A stretch of DNA of 7,736 bases, taken from an uncultured Eubacteriales bacterium (GTDB taxonomy: Bacteria > Bacillota > Clostridia > Christensenellales > Aristaeellaceae). The stretch is from positions 1 to 7,736 of the forward strand of contig URJN01000100.1 of the NCBI GenBank assembly GCA_900548125.1, written 5' to 3'. Below the pieces are notes generated by a model. The model was given only the letters and a program-made list of their open reading frames with translations. It was not told where the DNA came from and ran no database searches. Numbering within the stretch: the first letter of the stretch is position 1; each line of letters opens with the position of its first letter. Of the stretch, positions 5,316-7,736 are shown piece by piece. The position numbers and the translations under genes were made by a program.

Positions 5316-6522
5316 ACGAAAGTGGGACATGTTCGCTGAAAGCGTCAGCATGTCCATTTCCAACATCAAGGGCAATAAAATGCGCACCTTCCTGACGACG
5401 CTGGGCATCATCATCGGTGTCGCCGCCATCATCGCGCTGATGACGGTCGTACAAGGCGCAACGGACACCATGAACGCGCAGTTTGACGCGATGGGTTTGG
5501 GAACGCTGCGCGTTTCCGTAATGGGTACGGCAATTAAGCACGGACTCAATGACGACGATTTGCAGGCGATTTTAAGCTGTGAACATGTCGCGGGCATTTC
5601 GCCGTCGTTGAGCGCGACGGTGACGGCGAAGCATGGCGACATATGGTCGGACGCCATCAGCGTGAACGGCAACAATGACGAGTATTTCCGTCATAATCCC
5701 AAGCTGCTCGGGCGGGGCAGAGCGATTGACGCCATCGACGTGGCGCAGAACGCACGCGTCTGCCTGATGGACGGCAGCGCGGCGAGGACGCTCTTTTTCG
5801 GAGAAGACCCGATGGGGCAGACACTCTATCTGGACGGGCTTGAATACACGGTCGTCGGCATGATTAACGAGGACGAAAACGCAAGCCTGTATTCTCAGAT
5901 TCTGATGGGCGGCGATACGGACGGCACGGTCTATGTGCCGTATACCTCTGCCAAGAAGATGCTCGGAACCTCTACGGTCAGCGCAGTCGAGGTCTACGTG
6001 ACCAATCCGGACGATACGGACGACGCGGTGGATGAGCTGAAAGCCGAGCTCGACGAGATATTCAACAACAAGGACAAGACCTATACCGTCATCAACATGA
6101 AATCCATGACGGACGCGATGAACCTGATGACCTCGATGATGACCTCGCTGCTGGTCGGCATTGCGTCTATTGCGCTGGTCGTCGGCGGCATCGGCATCAT
6201 GAACATGATGCTTGTCACCGTTACGGAGCGCACGACGGAAATCGGTCTGCGCAAAGCCCTCGGTGCAGAACCGGGGCAGATTCAGGTGCAGTTCCTGATT
6301 GAGGCGATTATCCTCTCGCTGCTCGGCGGCGTGATCGGCGTCGTCGTGGGTTTGGGCGTATCGCTGGCGATCTGCATGAACACGGATATCACGTTTTCGC
6401 TCAACACGTTTGCGATTTGGCTGGGCGTCGGCTTCTCTGCCGCGGTCGGCATCGTTTTCGGCTGGGCTCCGGCGCGCAAGGCGAGCAGGCTGAATCCGAT
6501 TGACGCGTTGAGAAGCATGTAA
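5308..6522 (+). CDS. MacB/FtsX-type ABC transporter permease
   Basis: A 404-residue membrane subunit with the four-helix MacB topology: one helix near the N terminus (about 29-48), a large external domain (about 49-277), and three C-terminal helices (about 279-303, 330-355, 368-387). The junction NKMRTFLTTLGIIIGVAAII (23-42), the cytosolic coupling segment ERTTEIGLRKALGA (307-320) and the ending PARKASRLNPIDALRSM (388-404) are classic for the family. These pumps do not carry the substrate through a membrane pore; they transmit ATP-driven movement to an external compartment. A GAGGGGGTGA site (5292-5301) lies inside the ATPase gene, and the start overlaps its stop. The gene is complete; 21 bases separate it from the start codon of the second adaptor gene. 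What is pumped (antimicrobial peptide, macrolide, signal peptide) cannot be read from the sequence. Confidence 0.95.
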   Translation: MIKRKWDMFAESVSMSISNIKGNKMRTFLTTLGIIIGVAAIIALMTVVQGATDTMNAQFDAMGLGTLRVSVMGTAIKHGLNDDDLQAILSCEHVAGISPSLSATVTAKHGDIWSDAISVNGNNDEYFRHNPKLLGRGRAIDAIDVAQNARVCLMDGSAARTLFFGEDPMGQTLYLDGLEYTVVGMINEDENASLYSQILMGGDTDGTVYVPYTSAKKMLGTSTVSAVEVYVTNPDDTDDAVDELKAELDEIFNNKDKTYTVINMKSMTDAMNLMTSMMTSLLVGIASIALVVGGIGIMNMMLVTVTERTTEIGLRKALGAEPGQIQVQFLIEAIILSLLGGVIGVVVGLGVSLAICMNTDITFSLNTFAIWLGVGFSAAVGIVFGWAPARKASRLNPIDALRSM

Positions 6523-6527
6523 CACAG

Positions 6528-6533
6528 AAGGGA
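6528..6533 (+). promoter_or_regulatory. ribosome binding site that sets the second adaptor start
   Basis: AAGGGA at 6528-6533 lies 10 bases before the ATG at 6544 but only 1 base before an in-frame GTG at 6535. Only the ATG has workable spacing, and starting there also gives a standard MKK signal peptide. Confidence 0.75.
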
Positions 6534-6543
6534 AGTGTCTTTT

Positions 6544-7590
6544 ATGAAGAAGATGGGCATCGTGCTGCTGGCGGCACTGACGGCACTGAGCATCGGAACG
6601 GCGGCTGCGGAAGGCGTCAAAATCGACGGCAGCATCAAAGCAGGCGAAACCAAGACCATCCTTGCGCCGTACAGCGGGGTAGTCGGCGACTATACCGCGC
6701 AGGTCGGGGACGAGGCGTCGGCGGGCGACGCACTTTTTACGCTGAAGGCGCAGAAGGTCTATGCCGAGTTTGACGGCACGGTGACTGCCGTATTCGCGCA
6801 GGGCGGCGACAACGCTTCTTCCGTCAGCGCGCGTTACGGTGCGCTGGCGTATATCGAGGAGGACGTGCTGTACCGCGCGGAATGCAGCACGGCGAACAGC
6901 GAAGGCGGCAACGAAAACAAGATGATTCACGTCGGCGAAACGGTCTACATCCGTTCAACCGGCGACAGCGACCGCGTCGGCGAGGCGCGCGTTATCGGCG
7001 TAAGCGGCAAGAGCTATACGCTGGAGGTGACGAAGCAGGACGACATCCGCGTCGGCGAGAGCATCAAGGTCTATCGCAATGACCATTATTCCGGCTCCAG
7101 CTGCATCGGAAGCGGCAAGGTGGAGCGCGTTGATCCGCAGGCGGTCAGCGCGGCGGGCTATGTGCTTTCGACCTCCGTTGAGGAGGGACAGCATGTCAGC
7201 CGCGGCGATGTGCTGTTTGATATCGTGCCGGATGCGCTGGACGATATGGAGGGCGGCGACGGTCATGTTTATATGCAGGAGGACGGCATTTTGCTGAGCG
7301 TGACGGCGGAAAGCGGAACGCAGGCGGCAAAGGATGCCGTGCTGGCGACGTACTGCCCGAAGGACGCGATGCGGCTTGTCTGCTCGGTGGATGAGCAGGA
7401 TATTGCGGAGATACAGGTCGGCGACGTGATGACGGTGATGCTGGATGCTTATGAGGATAAGCCCCTGCGCGGAGTCGTGACCAAAATCGCTGCGGCGGGC
7501 GAGGATGGCGGCGCATTTTATGATGTGACGCTTGAGCTGGAAGAAAATGACCTCATGCGTATTGGAATGAGCGCATCGGCGGAAAAATAA
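6544..7590 (+). CDS. secreted efflux adaptor-like protein with duplicated lipoyl and barrel modules
   Basis: A 348-residue protein when started at the ATG (6544). A Sec signal peptide (MKKMGIVLL, hydrophobic to Ala20) ends in TAAA before Glu23. Two adaptor-like modules follow. Module 1 has a lipoyl half-motif VGDEASAGDALFTL (55-68) with its partner EFDGTVTAVFAQ (75-86), then a barrel (about 109-178) with VGETVYI at 130-136. Module 2 has EEGQHVSRGDVLFDI (213-227) with partner QEDGILLSVTAESG (245-258), then a barrel (about 277-346) with VGDVMTVML at 292-300. Equivalent motifs lie about 160 residues apart, which points to internal duplication. The second barrel also resembles that of the first adaptor (SVDEQDIAEIQVGD beside KVDEYDVAAVTPGM). 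There is no coiled-coil hairpin. If the signal is cleaved, the protein is soluble and must be held by the pump or the other adaptor; alternatively the uncleaved signal anchors it. It is the last gene of the operon. Confidence 0.8.
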   Translation: MKKMGIVLLAALTALSIGTAAAEGVKIDGSIKAGETKTILAPYSGVVGDYTAQVGDEASAGDALFTLKAQKVYAEFDGTVTAVFAQGGDNASSVSARYGALAYIEEDVLYRAECSTANSEGGNENKMIHVGETVYIRSTGDSDRVGEARVIGVSGKSYTLEVTKQDDIRVGESIKVYRNDHYSGSSCIGSGKVERVDPQAVSAAGYVLSTSVEEGQHVSRGDVLFDIVPDALDDMEGGDGHVYMQEDGILLSVTAESGTQAAKDAVLATYCPKDAMRLVCSVDEQDIAEIQVGDVMTVMLDAYEDKPLRGVVTKIAAAGEDGGAFYDVTLELEENDLMRIGMSASAEK

Positions 7591-7682
7591 TGCAGTTTCA
7601 GATGCGGCAGAGCGTCAGTTATGCCGTCATCTGCGGGAAAGACGGGGCTGTCAAGCTAACAACACCGATATTTCAAGAATAA
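7590..7682 (+). CDS. doubtful 30-codon ORF overlapping the adaptor stop
   Basis: The sequence TAATG at 7588-7592 lets an ATG (7590) overlap the stop codon of the adaptor gene and open a 30-residue frame (start MQFQMRQSV, end KLTTPIFQE). The coupling geometry is suggestive. However, there is no good ribosome binding site beyond a weak GGCGGA, the frame runs through an inverted repeat (7599-7633), and the product resembles nothing I recognise. It may well be untranslated. Confidence 0.15.
   Translation: MQFQMRQSVSYAVICGKDGAVKLTTPIFQE
7599..7633. repeat. imperfect inverted repeat downstream of the export operon
   Basis: CAGATGCGGCA (7599-7609) pairs with 7622-7633 (TGCCG, one bulged T, CATCTG) to give an 11-bp stem with a 12-base loop. 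It is followed by CGGGAAAGACGG rather than T, so it is not a standard terminator. It could stabilise the 3' end of the operon transcript. Confidence 0.4.
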
Positions 7683-7708
7683 AACGAAGTATTTGCGCCC
7701 GAAGGTTT

Positions 7709-7736
7709 CCAAAGGGCGAGCGGAAAGCCCTTTGGT
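7709..7736 (+). terminator. possible terminator hairpin, truncated by the window edge
   Basis: CCAAAGGGC (7709-7717) and GCCCTTTGG (7727-7735) form a perfect 9-bp stem with a 9-base loop. The window ends one base later, so a T-tract cannot be seen. An alternative pairing of CGCCC (7696-7700) with GGGCG (7714-7718) would compete with this stem. Confidence 0.35.

Noticed and set aside
4545..5675. Antisense 376-codon frame across the ATPase and permease start
   Set aside because: It is opposite the ATPase with all catalytic motifs intact, and no initiation signals were seen.
5572..6930. Antisense 452-codon open frame on the minus strand across the permease and second adaptor
   Set aside because: It is rich in His, Arg, Asp and Ala with no recognisable domain, has no ribosome binding site or promoter, and is opposite two clearly real genes. 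It is the usual antisense shadow of GC-rich third positions.
1..7736. CRISPR arrays, tRNA or rRNA genes, transposases
   Set aside because: No regularly spaced repeats, cloverleaf-like segments, rRNA signatures or transposase frames were seen.

Overview
The window looks like chromosomal DNA of a low-to-mid GC Bacillota, most likely a gut-type Clostridia. The reasons are strong purine-rich ribosome binding sites, near-consensus sigma-A promoters (TTGAAA-N17-TATAAT occurs twice), intrinsic terminators, and the style of the MATE, PucR-type and MacA/MacB-type proteins. No rRNA, tRNA, CRISPR array or transposase gene is visible. Species-level placement is not possible from the sequence alone.

Layout: (1) 94-1326 (+) encodes a PucR/CdaR-type transcriptional regulator with its own promoter and a perfect hairpin or operator in its leader. 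(2) 1494-2888 (+) encodes a 12-helix MATE multidrug/cation antiporter behind two tandem sigma-A-like promoters, with an inverted repeat placed to affect both. (3) 2901-3016 holds two back-to-back intrinsic terminators. They separate the MATE gene from a convergent minus-strand gene. (4) 3030-3518 (-) encodes a small Sec-exported protein with a pyridoxamine-phosphate-oxidase-like (FMN split-barrel) fold. (5) 3519-3739 is a divergent intergenic region with one promoter per strand and a palindrome inside the rightward promoter. (6) 3740-7590 (+) is a four-gene export operon: a membrane-anchored adaptor, an ABC ATPase, a MacB/FtsX-type permease, and a second, signal-peptide-bearing adaptor. (7) 7590-7736 holds a doubtful 30-codon ORF and several inverted repeats, possibly part of a repeat element or terminator region cut by the window end.

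How they work together: the ATPase and permease would form a MacB-type mechanotransmission pump in the cytoplasmic membrane. The first adaptor would sit on its outer face. The last gene is a second adaptor-like protein that appears to be an internal duplication of a lipoyl-plus-barrel module and has no evident membrane anchor if its signal peptide is cleaved. Neither adaptor has room for the alpha-helical hairpin that MacA-type adaptors use to reach TolC, which fits a cell without a TolC-type exit duct. The MATE transporter and the ABC cassette make this an efflux-rich region, but substrates cannot be read from the sequence. The two-adaptor arrangement and the duplicated adaptor are the most unusual features. 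The rest is conventional.
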